The position numbers were made by a program, and so were the translations under genes. The notes beneath the pieces were generated by a model. It worked only from the letters and a program-made list of their open reading frames with translations. It was not told the DNA's origin and did not search any database. A stretch of DNA of 64,000 bases, from positions 10,974,001 through 11,038,000 of the forward strand of contig NC_063277.1 in assembly GCF_910591885.1 (NCBI RefSeq). Reading direction: 5' to 3'. This document shows, piece by piece, positions 1 through 10,593 of this stretch (position 1 is its first letter; each line of letters starts with the position of its first letter). This DNA is from Bombus terrestris. Lineage: Eukaryota; Arthropoda; Insecta; Hymenoptera; Apidae.

Positions 1-3000
1 GAGAACTCAAACTATAAATATTCGCCTTTATCCATTTCTCACGCGCAGGACGAGCACGCGAACGTGGCTTTCTTGCCCTAGAATTCGATAATGTTATCGT
101 GACGTTACGGATAAATTATATTTGGTACAAGAGGAACAGGTACCAATTAACTGGAACATCGTTGAAAAGTAGCCGCGATAAGATTGAAATTCTTGTTCCA
201 CAACACCTCTGCAGAACCAATTAGGAAACTAAACAAGTAGGAACGACCAGAAATGTTAAAGAAGAATTTCAGGAGTATAATAAATTATAAGACAGCTAAT
301 TCACGATAATTAATTTCTTTAACACGGTAATCATTAGGTAAAAGATGGCATAAATGATGCTACTGAACTCTTCATAGGTGAGCAAAATTCATTTCTTTCC
401 TTCGAACCTTTACTTTTATTGGAAAAGATTTCGATATTGGACTCAACGCATAATTATATAATATGATACAAATGCGGATCAGTAGATACAATAGAATTTT
501 TTCAATTAACATTATCCCGATTTTTTTACTTTCTAATTTAAGTAGTTGATCAGTGTGGCATAGCATCCGAACAACTCAAATGTATTTATTTTCTTTAAAA
601 TTGTTTCTGAATTTTAGTACTCTAATCTAGTTATGTTTTTTATTGTATTTCTATTAATTTATAGATTAAGATTATAGATTATAGATTAAATATGGATCAA
701 TAAAATTAAATTTCAACCCAATGAAAGCAACAGGACAATATCACATTAACAGAATAATATCAAGATATCTGACAATTTTTCCGATTCTTACACAGATGAA
801 TACAACATGAATCGAATAGAGGTGTGCGGAATCAGAATGTCCAAAAAGTCACGGAAAAATCCATTATAATTCCGGATCTTAACACCTCAATAGAGTGGAT
901 GTCTCGCGTCCAAGAAAACCTCTAAAAATGGAAGAGCCTGCGTCGAGTGCAATTGCCCAAACAGACTGTCGAGAAATGAACACGTCAGTGTCGCAAGAAG
1001 GGATTTTCTTCCTGGCATACAAAGTAGCCAAGACCATGCCAGCGAACGATGCCAGAGAGTTACATAGAAGACCTCGTAACCAACATGCTTCCTTCCTTTC
1101 GAGCTCTCGCTTTTCACAAGACGCGGTAAGACCTCGGCTTCCATGAGCTTCCTCTCTTTTCTCTCTTCCCTGGCTGGCTATCACGAGCTGGGACAGCCGC
1201 CAACCCAAAGTCTACACCGAATACGAATGATCTTGACAAATTAGGTCGCTCCTAAAGGGATTCTCTCTTCTGTCCACGGCAGAACGTGTCCCGTGACAGG
1301 GCTTGACTCGAGGTTCTGCATCGATTCTTCGCGTGACTCGAATCCGATCCACGGTTTTCGTCGAGAGAACTTTTTTCAAATTATTTACACACTTTATTTT
1401 TATAGATATAGTTCTAAGCGTTGCGCCAACTAGAACGACTGCTACGTTCTTGACACTTTTAACGATTTCGTATCTAAAGATTTTTCTACGAGATCGCAAC
1501 CAATTGTGTGTACGTAAAACACACGATTTAACACATTTCATTCATTCATATGTTAAATGTAGAATAATTCCTTGCACTGCCAATACTCATATTCGCCACG
1601 ATAGTCATTTTCCCTTAGTCATTTCTCATCCAAGACGAAACCGAATAACCAATTCCAGTAATTTAAGCGAACTAAGAAAAAACAACGCAGAATCAATTAA
1701 CAACGGATTGGCTTTTTGAAATAATAAATTAATGTTAATAATAATAAACTTTTTACTTTTGAACGTGAAAGTTCTAAGTATAAATGTCGTTATTTTTTCT
1801 AATAAATACAATTTAGCAAGCACCTCAATTTTCACATTCACGTCATCAAAGCCACGCCAATATAATACAGATTTCAAAAAAAGTCATTAGAATCGGTGAA
1901 AGATCCCCTTACGGTGGAACAACGTCAAATGGTTGTAAATCAAATATCCAAAAGCAAGATCACTGGTATCAATGCTGTACAAAGGTCAACATCGTTGCGG
2001 TCAGGTTAGCGTTACCATAGCTAATAGGGAAATCCCTATGGATCGTGGATCAATTCATGGAATTCGGGGGTAGTAGAGAAGCAGACGCATCAAGGGGTAC
2101 ATCGTGGCTTCTGCCTCTTTCTCCCTTGGTGCTGCAACCGCTATGGTAAACCGCCGTGTGCACGCATGTGCGAGCCCATATCTGATCGGGTGCTTTGCGC
2201 GATCATCTCTCTCGTCGTTGAAACACGCGTCAGTGGCTGACCATGTAACACACAGGCTAGGTTTTGCGGCGAGTTAGCGCACAGCTGTATATCTCCGCCA
2301 TTCGCGTACCCATAACCCACGGTTACTCGAAATAATACGTGATTTATTCGAATCACCGTGATTTACTACGCTGTACGCCGCGTCGTTTGCCAGGTAACAG
2401 GTCGGTCAGAATCAACGCCGCGTTGCATTTTTGCTCTTCTTTATTACACGATCGTTACTACGCTTTTATATATGCCGGATTGATACGCGTATTTATGGGA
2501 ATATATTTTTTTACTCCTGTGTTGTTATTAACAGGAACAGGAACAGGAAGTAAGATTTTTCGTTTCTTAATGTATGCTTCGATCTATGAGCCAAGGGACA
2601 TCTTCTAATTTTAAATGCTGATTTTCGTATAACGTGTCTGTAACAAAACTCTGTCCGTAAGTCACATGACATTTCCTGATTTCAAATATAAAGTACGAAC
2701 ACAGTACATATTTTTTACTAATATACTTATTTATTACTGTGACCGATGAACATTTATATAGAACGAAGAACGCAAGGTAAATACAGGATTTGTCACATTC
2801 TCTGTATTTTACAGCACAACTGTTTTAACACCTTTAAAATAGTCTTAAATGTATTAAGCAATTAAAATTATCTTCTGCAATTTTATTTGGCTTTGACAAG
2901 ATATATTATCATTGGTATCGAATATTTACTGTTCCAACGTTAGGCATGTCCGTGGTGCTTTACAAAACTTCGTGAATCTACGACACTTCTGAGAAGCTTA

Positions 3001-4714
3001 TTCCCTCTTCTATTTCCTCTTTCTAATTTTTCAACTAGCAGATAGCATAAAAGTAAAATGAAAATGAGCATAAATGAGCTTTCCCATACAATATTCAACT
3101 TAAATTGAAGCGAAATAATATTTTGTATAAAGTTGTGTACAGTATATAGCTGATAATGTTTTGAATGTCCATTACATCCGACCATTTGCTGGCTATCTAT
3201 ATTATTTATCGATGGACGAATGTGCTTAAATAGTAATGACTAAAAGCCTCCCACAACACTATGTACGTCGTAAACAACATTCCTATCAAATAATAATCTT
3301 CGACGTTTCGTCCTAGTGGTTTGACCGTATCGCGCCAACCGATAAACAGTTCGATGACAATAGCGATTAACCGTATAATTACTCGGTTAAGCGAGCATCA
3401 GAATTCCGCGATCCAAGAGAGAAGTGTTAGTGGCCGCGTACGTGGTTGAAATTAATCAATCGTCTATGATCGATATACTCGTTAGAGATGCAAATTACCA
3501 ATGTTTATATAATACAGTAGTTTCTGAGGAATATTTATATAGAAACACGTTTATTAAGATGCTCGATATTCTTACATTTTCTTGCGTAATAATTCATTTA
3601 ACAATATCAGAAAATTGACAAGCTGCGCGTTATACGTACGTAAATTACGTTTGTCTTCTCCCATTTTACAATTTCTCATCTAAAATTTCATTCGTTTTAT
3701 TACCAAAGATTATTGTCCATCTTATGACTAAGAATTCGATCTTCTTTAAAATCGGGTGCAATATCGAACACGAAAATAACGAGCCGATAGCAACAACAAT
3801 TCAGACTTTACTTAATGACTTGAAATATTCAATGTTCATGTCGACACCGGGCAAATTGCATCGTGAAACAAATCAATGTTTTTTCAGACAACGTCGCTCT
3901 TCATTATTTCCCCTTCGTCTACCCCTAGCAACGAGATCAACATTTTTCAGCTTAAAAGAAAAACAGTGAACGATCAATTACTTTGGAAAGTTTCTCGATC
4001 GCAGCAGCCAAGTAGATTAAACGTGCACGTTCGTTGATCGCGTTTCCCATAAAAAAGGATCAAGCGTCTAAGAGACGAGAAACCGAGTAAAAGAAGCGAA
4101 CGTAAGAAGGCAAAAGAGGAGATTCATTTTCGTTCTTTTCTGTCCTTCGAGCTGTTCCCAGGGCGAACGCGTCTCACGAGAGCCGAGCGTGCGCTTGGAA
4201 CTTCGATTTAAGAAACGAAGGCTTAATTGAGTGAAGTTAATTTCGCGAAAGTTTGTCCACGCTGACTGCTTAGAAACGAGAAGAGCTCTACGAAGAAGCG
4301 TTTCGAAGCGTACGATGAAGAAGCGAACGAACAAGGCCGACGATCGTTTTCAGGGACCTGAACACAACTTTCTGGCTTGTCAGGATAGAAATCGGTCGAT
4401 GCATTAATGAAATTCAGTCACGGCTCGGTTACCTGCGTGAAACCACCGTGGCATCGATTAATTTCCGCTCTATGGGCAGACTGCTTCTTCGTTGTTTGAA
4501 ACTGCTACTTGTCCTTTCTATTCCACCTAACTAAGGATGAAAAATGAAATTTCAACGTTTTCTGGCTAATGTGGATTCCATTGATGTTTACGGAAGTCGC
4601 AGGCATAGAAAAGTTTATAGAGATTTGCGAAATTGTGAAGAATTCTGATTGACCAATGATTATGAAGAAAGGATGTATTTGCATTTGTTAAAGAAACGAG
4701 TAAATTGGTGTAAA
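1..4714. other. AT-rich non-coding stretch with no supportable gene
   Basis: I see no coding gene here. Open frames of 60-140 codons near 879-1208, 1303-1719 and 1212-1541 overlap on both strands, have no recognisable domain and look like chance. Position 13-20 reads TATAAATA, a good TATA-box match, but no clear initiator lies 30 bp downstream. A short ATAGATT-like repeat lies at about 660-690. An ACAGGA hexamer is repeated three times at 2531-2548. The stretch 4030-4340 is richer in CpG and purine than its surroundings. Nothing in it can be assigned a role. Confidence 0.6.
2031..2335. other. GC-richer island, function unknown
   Basis: This block is clearly richer in G+C and CpG than the AT-rich DNA on both sides. 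It has no convincing open frame. At 2229 the string CAGTGGCTGAC resembles the start of the Tc1-like terminal repeat found elsewhere in the window, but the match fails after that and no TA flank or partner end is visible. It may be a regulatory element or simply compositional variation; the sequence does not decide. Confidence 0.3.
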
Positions 4715-4804
4715 CTTCTATATCTTCATTATTAATATTTCGTCCATAATGTTGTGTTTAGTAATTGACATCTCAAACGATAATATTTTGTGATATAGCT
4801 ACTG
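4715..4804. mobile_element. Possible decayed end of the Tc1-like MITE family
   Basis: The segment ends in AGCTACTG at 4797-4804, whose reverse complement CAGTAGCT equals the first eight bases of the terminal repeat at 9222. Inward from the end, after a short insertion, come ATATTTTGTG and then further bases that align with the family terminus. A TAATATTTCG core lies at 4733-4742, about 65 bp from the end. In the better copies the TGAAATTTCA core is 70-77 bp from the end. The flank is TT rather than TA, and I found no partner end. It is a degenerate one-ended candidate only. Confidence 0.35.
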
Positions 4805-6036
4805 TTTTCTTTGTGTTCTTCACGTTTTACGTAAAGGCGGCGAATATAGCGCTCACATTTTTAATGGAATATTATATTTTATTATTTTACAGAAATCAAA
4901 AGACGAAATGTTTATAAATATTTATTAACATAAAGAGACTCAATTTACAATTTTTTATATGTTGCATAATTGGGTAGTATACATCTTTTTAAACTGTGTT
5001 ATATTTTGTTATAAATACGATAGTAATAAACATTATTGACGTCCAATAGGTCTTCAGGTGAACAGTTGATTGGTCTTTTATTTAAATTTTCGACGAATGT
5101 GATTCTTGCGAATTGTAAATTATACAATGATATAGATTCTCTAAATAAGTATATATCTTTCATTAATTGAGGTATTTTTATTAACTGGCGAGCTTGTAAT
5201 AGATCGCAGGTGATTAATTCTTGGCTATCAATCCAATTAGGCGACAGATTACAGGTTTATCTATAACGAAGTCGAACAAATCTCTCGTTAAAGTAGCTTC
5301 TTTAAAGTATTTTCTTGTAATGGCAACGCTGGCATAGAAGAAATATAAATTTCTTATTAATTAATATAAAATGATTATTATTAAAGTCTCTTTTCAAGTT
5401 CAAAGAAACCTCAACCATTATTTTTATTTCCAGAGACTTAAATTTATTTATCGGCTTAAATCTTCCTGGGTAACAAAATAGAATAGTGTGTGTCCTGGAT
5501 AATCAGAAAAGAAATCCTCCTAGCTTAAGCCGGGAAAACAAAATGTTGAACGTGCTGCGCTACATGCGTCTGAACTTAGAAAGCCTTACCGCGGTTGTTC
5601 TTCATGTCGGGGAAATAGGTCTGCCATATTACGTAAGAAAGTTTCTTTTTTAGAAAACAACTATGTAAAATTATATTCACGAAATTGCACCGTCTTATTC
5701 ATGAACATGACAAGAATAGTGCCTTTAGAAATTATTTATGAGTAAGTACTACTCATTGTTGAAAAGGGTAAAAATTTCTTTGCAAAAACAATCTTGAAAT
5801 TATCCGACAAATAGCGAAATGTCACCAAAAGAAACAATTCTATCGCGATCCTTGAATTCTTTACGTTTTAATCTCGCTTTTCTTTCAATAGAAAAATAAA
5901 CTTTTAACATTTCAGGAAAATTATTCACACAACGTTAAAACGAAGAACCACACATATTCTTTTATGCTGTTTTCAGACATAGGAAACTTTCTAACAATAG
6001 AACACTCGATTGTTAGAAAACGATGTCGTTATGAAT
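4805..6036. other. AT-rich non-coding stretch
   Basis: No gene is supportable. The notable element is a perfect 11-bp inverted repeat at 5988-5998 and 6009-6019 (TTTCTAACAAT and its complement) around a 10-base loop, just upstream of the degenerate tandem repeat that starts at 6037. Confidence 0.55.
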
Positions 6037-6300
6037 TGATAAAATCACTATGAATAATTAAATATTAACAATTTTGGCCAGTCATAGAAATTTTCAAAAG
6101 TATATCTTTAGAAACCGATAAAATTACTATGAATAATCGCGAGCTGATAATTTGTGACCAATCCATAATGATGAATAGATAACTTTAAACTGTGATTCAA
6201 ATTTCCAAAAATACATAGTCCTAAATCGATAAAATATCTATAATTGTGAATCGATAATTTTAACCAGCCGTCCAAATTCTCACAAATTACTAGAATCTCT
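6037..6300. repeat. Degenerate tandem repeat, three units of about 75-110 bp
   Basis: Three successive units begin at 6037, 6116 and 6227, each opening with a GATAAAAT motif (TGATAAAATCACTATGAA, CGATAAAATTACTATGAA, CGATAAAATATCTATAAT). Each then holds a GATAA-like TTTTAACCAG or TTTGGCCAG string followed by CAAATTTCCAAAAATAC-like sequence. Unit two is longer (111 bp against 79 and about 75) and appears to contain a partial internal duplication of the GATAA part. The units differ at many positions, so the array is old. No coding potential is visible. The repeat is seen directly; its class is not known to me. Confidence 0.6.
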
Positions 6301-9219
6301 CTGAAAAATTACCAATTAACAATAAGTCGATCACTTTTGCAAATATAACAGCCCTAGTATTCAATTTCGCTATGATTTTCCATTTTAACGTTGAATACTG
6401 CTACGAGCGTAGCTATAGTTCCATACATCCGATATAGTATGTCACGTTTGTCAGCTTTCGTTGCATCAAGAAGGGGTGTGGTCAGTTCGGAGCATTATCG
6501 GGGCACAATGATGTCGAAGCATAAAAAGCGCGTAGTAATGAAACGTAGCGTGGTCGATCCAGAAGATCATGCCGGTAAAGTACAATGTACCAGGTCGTTT
6601 GTATACAAGGAAACGAGCGGAGACTTTAGATTGGCCAGGCTGTGTACACTGGACGTATTCTGCGTGGTCACCGCGCATGGTTATAGGGTGTAGATAACGG
6701 TTGCGTGTAAAGCAGGATACCGTTGCTCTTGGTCGTGTCGTATGTCATCAACGAAGGAAGCCCACTGTTTACAAAAGCTTGCGACACACTGGCGAGTTCA
6801 ATACTGGCCACGGGAGCTTCAACGGTTTCTAGATTATTCTATTAAGGTGATCGATCATGTAACGGGTTAGGGAGGCGGCCATTTTCAAATCTGCCCACCG
6901 ATCTTCCTTACTCACAATGACGTAGTAGTTGGGACTATCGCTTAATTTTCTCAAGCAAAAGTCGTTTCGCGTTTGCCGTAGGTATTGTCGTGTCTCGACG
7001 CGAAACCATCTTCCTTGCACAAAGAGATGTAATAAGTAGATAATTTCAATTTTTTCGTAAGTAGAATACCACAGAAGGGAAAATTATTATCGACCTTTCT
7101 CATTCTCATAGAAATCGTATCTTTCTGCCACCTGTGCCAGAGCACGGTACACGGATTCAATGTTATTTCGGTTGAAACGGTCAAGCACCGAGGAATGGAA
7201 CGAAAGCGTGGGATGTAATTGGAAACACATAACCGTTGCTCCGATTTCTATCTTGAGGATCGACCACTGTACTCGGTAAATTGTACGTGTTTGTTAACTC
7301 GTATTCATTATTGCTATTCGTGCTCTGAAAAATTGAACCACGATCCGAATTGCCTATCGAATTACAACGATCTCCGTAAAATTCTCGTACAAAACGATCT
7401 GTATATTTTAATCGAGAGAAACGTATACGTCGTCTTATGTACTGTGACGTTTTTCGCAATACTCTAATCAACTGAATCTGTTCGTTCGCTGAGCTACGTT
7501 TTGAAAAAAAGTTACCCTGTCGCAGGGATCAAAGAGGAGCAGCAAAGAAAGAAAAATGCAGTCACTGTGCAAATTTCGAATTCCTTGTTATCCGTACAAT
7601 GTGTACAGGGTTCTTGGTTTTCATTCAGTAAATTAGAGATGCAGCTGTCGCGTATTTCGTCAATAGAAGGCTCGCGTCAACCAGCTGGAGTATTCGGTTC
7701 TTTTGATGTGACTGCTCTACCCCACATATCAACCGCACGAAATTCCAGAGGCACCGCCCCTAAACCCGACTAAGGGTTGTCAATACCTCCGATGGCAAAA
7801 CACTGGTAACGCCTTCTTTTACAGAACACCGTCTTCCCCTCGATACCGATGGCCGCACGTCACTGTTCTCCTTCCCACAAGGCATAATTTAAATCCTCCT
7901 CTCCCCCCCTAAAAAGGGGACGCGTATATTAAACTAGTGCATATCAATGAATTTGAATATAGGCGAGTAAAAGTATACATTTACATGAGGAGGTTGAACC
8001 TATAATTTATGGGACGGATTGTGTATCTACAGGTATTAATAAGATTTTAAGACTTTCACGGATAGAATTTATTTATATAAGTATGAGTTATTTAAACGAT
8101 TCCTCTCTTCCTCTTCCGCTTTTTTTCTTTTTTTATTGCTTAGAGATTAAAAAGCGATCCTGATCGAGACATGAACATCTAATCGTTAGAATACGACAAT
8201 TTCAGCGTATCGTTTGATTTGAAAAAATGAAATGCGACGCTGGTGAAGCCTCACGTTGTGATAGTTGTACATATTTGCTGTAAGTTTCCTCGTAACAGAA
8301 TATCCAATATATTTTAATTTATGGATGAAACTATAATACGTGTCCATTATATCGAAGATATATCTGATATCTATAATTCCTACCATATATCATGAAGGTA
8401 CTGTAAGTACGATTTCTACGATAACAATAAATATTTGTACTTATTATATGCTGTATTTTATATCTTATATCTAGCATTATTATATCAAGTATCATTGTAA
8501 TCGTTTATTAATTTATCCACTCTTATACGATTATTAGTTTGTCGATATTATATTTATGAATTCTTCCATCTCTCTCGACAAAATATTTCACTTCATTATA
8601 ATGTTCGAAATTTGAACATCAAATCACTGTATTAAAACTATCAACTGTCTACTGAGATAGTAAACATTTCCCCTACATTTCCCAATTTAATTATTTTACA
8701 TTTAAAATGTATACCTTATATTCTGATAAGAAGTTACCAATTATAATTTGGATCATTCATCCAATCGAAGGTATCTAAAAAATGTACATTTCTCTCGGAA
8801 ATACGTTCTCGTCTCGTATACTCGACGATAGCCAACATATGAGTCGCGTTACGAAGAAAAATAAATCTAACCCTTCCGTTAACCATTCGTTTCGATATCG
8901 GTATTGCATTGGGGGAAATTTATGGTTACCGGTACAAGACCCAGTGACGCCCGTTACGTCATAAAATTTTACATAAAGCGAACGTTCGGTGATCAACAGG
9001 GAGGAGGTACGTTTATCTGGCTCGTCATGCCGAGTCCTGACAAGGTGTCACGAGATATCGAATCCGGCACGAAATCCAATTCAGACTTGCCTCGCTTTCC
9101 TCCCTATAAAACGTGATACAGCCATACAGCGTCGAATTCGTTATCGACGATAACAATTCATAAATTGGATAGCGTGACGAGGCTATCTAAAATCGTGAGT
9201 GATCGCTAACCTTGAAAAC
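6301..9219. other. Non-coding stretch, mixed composition
   Basis: No gene is supportable. Frames at 6391-6693, 7181-7471, 7219-7467 and 7501-7773 overlap on opposite strands without domains. The part 7680-7920 is GC-richer and holds short C-rich and G-rich runs around 7900-7925. TATAAAA at 9105-9111 is a TATA-box match in a GC-richer setting, but there is no initiator at the right distance. From 7925 to 8770 the DNA is strongly AT-rich and featureless. Confidence 0.55.
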
Positions 9220-9221
9220 TA

Positions 9222-9594
9222 CAGTAGCTCACGAAAGTTGAGCTGATAATTCGTAATACCCTGGACCCCGAATTCTCTTCAAAATAATCGAAATATTAAT
9301 ATATAAATATTAGATGAGAAAAACTGTACTTGATAGAATAGTAATAATTTAAACCCTCGAATCTTAAAGGTTTGAACAATTTCCTAATTATCGTTCATGT
9401 TAGCCTAACTTCTCATAAGCGTTCTTACGCTTATGAACAGGGATTGATATCTTCGAAATAATTTTAAATTTTACCAATACAATCACGACTGTCGTATCTG
9501 ATTATACCGTTAATGAAATTTCAAAGACTTTCATATAATACGTATTTGTGAAAACAGTCTACGTTAAATGTTGGAATACTTTCGTGAGACACTG
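9222..9594. mobile_element. Tc1-like MITE, 373 bp, both ends present
   Basis: The left end reads CAGTAGCTCACGAAAGT (9222-9238). The right end, reverse complemented, reads CAGTGTCTCACGAAAGT (9578-9594), so 15 of 17 terminal bases match. TA dinucleotides lie directly outside both ends (9220-9221 and 9595-9596), the target-site duplication expected for Tc1/mariner insertions. There is no transposase frame, so the element is non-autonomous. About 115 bp at the right side (from about 9478) closely resembles the arms of the element at 10089-10591 and the segment ending at 26015, including a TGAAATTTCA core at 9514-9523. A 10-bp perfect stem with a 4-base loop lies at 9413-9436, almost at the middle. 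Ends and family resemblance are seen; the Tc1-like assignment rests on the CAGT start plus the TA flank. Confidence 0.82.
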
Positions 9595-9596
9595 TA

Positions 9597-10086
9597 CGTA
9601 ATGACGATAGAAACGACGAACGAACGGTTTCACCGTTGCAACGATGTTCTAGAATCTGGAGCATCGGTTACCCGATCTCTTGGGGATAGAATAAACGTGA
9701 AGTACGTATTCTATAGTGGACGGAATCGCCACACGAACGACCCTCCTTCGTCAACGCCGTTTTGTCGGGCGCTTCTTTCGAGGAATGTTTTCGGTCCAGG
9801 AAACGTCCCAAAGGATGCGAATCGCAAAGAAAGCCTTCCGTTGCTCGATGGATTTTTCGATAAAGCTCCCAAAACGACTGGCTGCTTGGCAGAAAACGAA
9901 TCACGGTCGAATCGACAAAGGCGCAGACTTCTCCTTTGCGATCGGCTTCTGTGTTTATGCCTGAAGTAAAGGAGCCACGCCAGAGACCGAAAATAGTATT
10001 CCCTGGATTACACGGAGGTATCGGTATGGAAATCGGTATAAATGTACAAAAAGCCGACTACTTTGCCGATAGTATAAGAGTAAAAC
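9597..10086. other. Short spacer between two MITE copies
   Basis: This 490-bp spacer holds overlapping frames on both strands (a 133-codon frame at 9568-9969 on plus, 78 codons on minus). The plus frame begins inside the MITE terminus, which argues against a real gene. The middle is GC-richer than its flanks. No domain is recognisable. Confidence 0.5.
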
Positions 10087-10088
10087 TA

Positions 10089-10591
10089 TAAAGGCTCGCG
10101 AAAGTATTCAAATACTTGTAAATATCTCTTATGAATATATGACATGTGTTATACGAAATATTTCGAAATTTCGTTAGCACTTTTATAAAACCTGACAATG
10201 ACGATTCTATCAGTAAAATTTAAAGCACAGAAGGCATAAGATATGTACTGCAAATATACGTATACGTATGATATCTCGCAGCGACCACAAATGTATTTTA
10301 AACAATCAATAACGCATTATATTAATAAATCCAATATTCAGTGAAACCATATTTAACGCTTATTTACGCTGAAGATGGCTATCTATGCCGTATATTAATT
10401 ATTTAGTAAATATATGGTTACGATAAATATATTGCAATTTCTACATACATTTTCAAATTGGTTTCCAGTGTAATTATGACAATCGTGTATTGTTACAGGG
10501 CTAATGAAATTTCACAATGTTTTATGTAATATATGCAATACGGACATTAACATTTTCTATGCTAAGTGTTCGATGCTTTCATGAGTCAATG
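10089..10591. mobile_element. Tc1-like MITE, 503 bp, with long inverted arms
   Basis: The left terminus TAAAGGCTCGCGAAAGT (10089-10105) and the right terminus, reverse complemented CATTGACTCATGAAAGC (10575-10591), are diverged forms of the family repeat. Both are flanked by TA (10087-10088 and 10592-10593). Beyond the termini, roughly 135 bp at each end are inverted copies of each other, about 10089-10225 against 10450-10591. They share the core CGAAATTTCG (10164-10173) or TGAAATTTCA (10505-10514), followed by a GTTAGCAC or GCTAATG-type string and a GACGATT or GACAATC string. The interior has no transposase frame. It is more diverged than the copy at 9222 and inserted only about 500 bp from it, in a region that may tolerate insertions. 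Confidence 0.82.
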
Positions 10592-10593
10592 TA

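Noticed and set aside
2024..2039. Short palindrome ATAGGGAAATCCCTAT
   Set aside because: The stem is only six base pairs, which is common by chance.
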